Part shown: one piece after another, positions 6,916 to 6,997 of the stretch
How positions within the stretch are numbered: position 1 is the first letter of the stretch
How the letters are laid out: each line of letters opens with the position of its first letter
Origin: an uncultured Acidobacteriota bacterium
Lineage (GTDB): Bacteria; Acidobacteriota; Vicinamibacteria; Vicinamibacterales; SCN-69-37
Direction of reading: 5' to 3'
DNA: 6,997 nt
Assembly (NCBI GenBank): GCA_937880585.1
Contig: CALFMR010000377.1
Location: 1-6,997, forward strand
Made by a program: the position numbers and the translations under genes
Notes under the pieces: generated by a model
Told to the model about the DNA's origin: nothing
What the model saw: the letters and a program-made list of their open reading frames with translations, nothing else
The model's database searches: none

Positions 6916-6939
6916 AAAGATGACACCGCGAGCCCCGAG

Positions 6940-6989
6940 CGTAGCGAGGGCGGCGAAGCGCCGTAGCGTTGGGGGTGGGGCCCCAACGC
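6940..6989. repeat. GC-rich palindromic intergenic element
   Basis: Three elements are packed together. CGTAGCG occurs at 6940-6946 and 6962-6968. Between them, CGGCG and CGCCG (6951-6955, 6959-6963) form a 5-bp stem with an AAG loop. Then GCGTTGGGG and CCCCAACGC (6966-6974, 6981-6989) form a perfect 9-bp stem with a GTGGGG loop. The last stem has no T run after it on the plus strand, so it is not a classic terminator for the AraC-type gene, although it could still block or stabilise transcripts. It looks more like a dispersed structured repeat. It lies at the window edge and may continue. Confidence 0.45.
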
Positions 6990-6997
6990 ATTGCAAA

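Noticed and set aside
6912..6989. Minus-strand intrinsic terminator made of the palindromes plus the T7 run at 6918-6912
   Set aside because: The nearest stem ends well before the T run, with an unpaired spacer of at least a dozen bases, so the geometry is wrong for a standard terminator.

Overview
The window is high-GC, densely coding bacterial DNA with four protein genes. Three lie on the minus strand in one apparent transcription direction: a fructose-type PTS permease (IIC-IIB, 5863-4523), a multiphosphoryl transfer protein (HPr-EI-IIA, 4523-1974) and a TonB-dependent receptor (1808-1, cut by the window edge). The fourth is a divergent AraC-family regulator on the plus strand (5968-6873). 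The large receptor opens with a carboxypeptidase-regulatory-like beta-sandwich domain ahead of its plug. Together with the high GC and a heptamer-type AT-rich repeat after the last gene, this suggests a Gram-negative bacterium of the Acidobacteriota (Vicinamibacteria-like). That placement is an inference from gene type, not from a marker gene.

Layout from right to left: 6874-6997 is a non-coding tail with degenerate heptamer repeats and GC-rich palindromes. 5968-6873 encodes the AraC-type regulator. 5864-5967 is a 104-bp divergent control region that is locally AT-richer and carries two TGGACAA direct repeats 20 bp apart. The IIC-IIB gene then starts at a TTG codon with a GGAG ribosome site and runs to 4523. 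Its stop codon shares one base with the GTG start of the HPr-EI-IIA gene, so the two are almost certainly translationally coupled. A 165-bp gap (1809-1973) holds a weak terminator-like element and a strong ribosome site for the receptor gene.

The two PTS genes encode every step of a private phosphorelay: PEP to EI (His312), HPr (His23), IIA (His761), IIB (Cys356) and then sugar through IIC. The cell would therefore need no separate ptsH or ptsI for this transporter. The HPr-EI-IIA domain order is that of Escherichia coli FryA, and E. coli fryABC likewise has an AraC-type gene (ypdC) nearby. The substrate is unknown: no 1-phosphofructokinase, phosphosugar isomerase or hydrolase is present in the window. 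The receptor, read in the same direction just downstream, could supply outer-membrane uptake of the substrate or of a glycan that releases it, but this is inferred from position only.

The most interesting points are an internal Shine-Dalgarno and ATG exactly at the IIC/IIB junction that could yield a free 99-residue IIB, the inverted domain order IIC-IIB, the proximity of a PTS to a TonB-dependent receptor, and the candidate AraC operator repeats.
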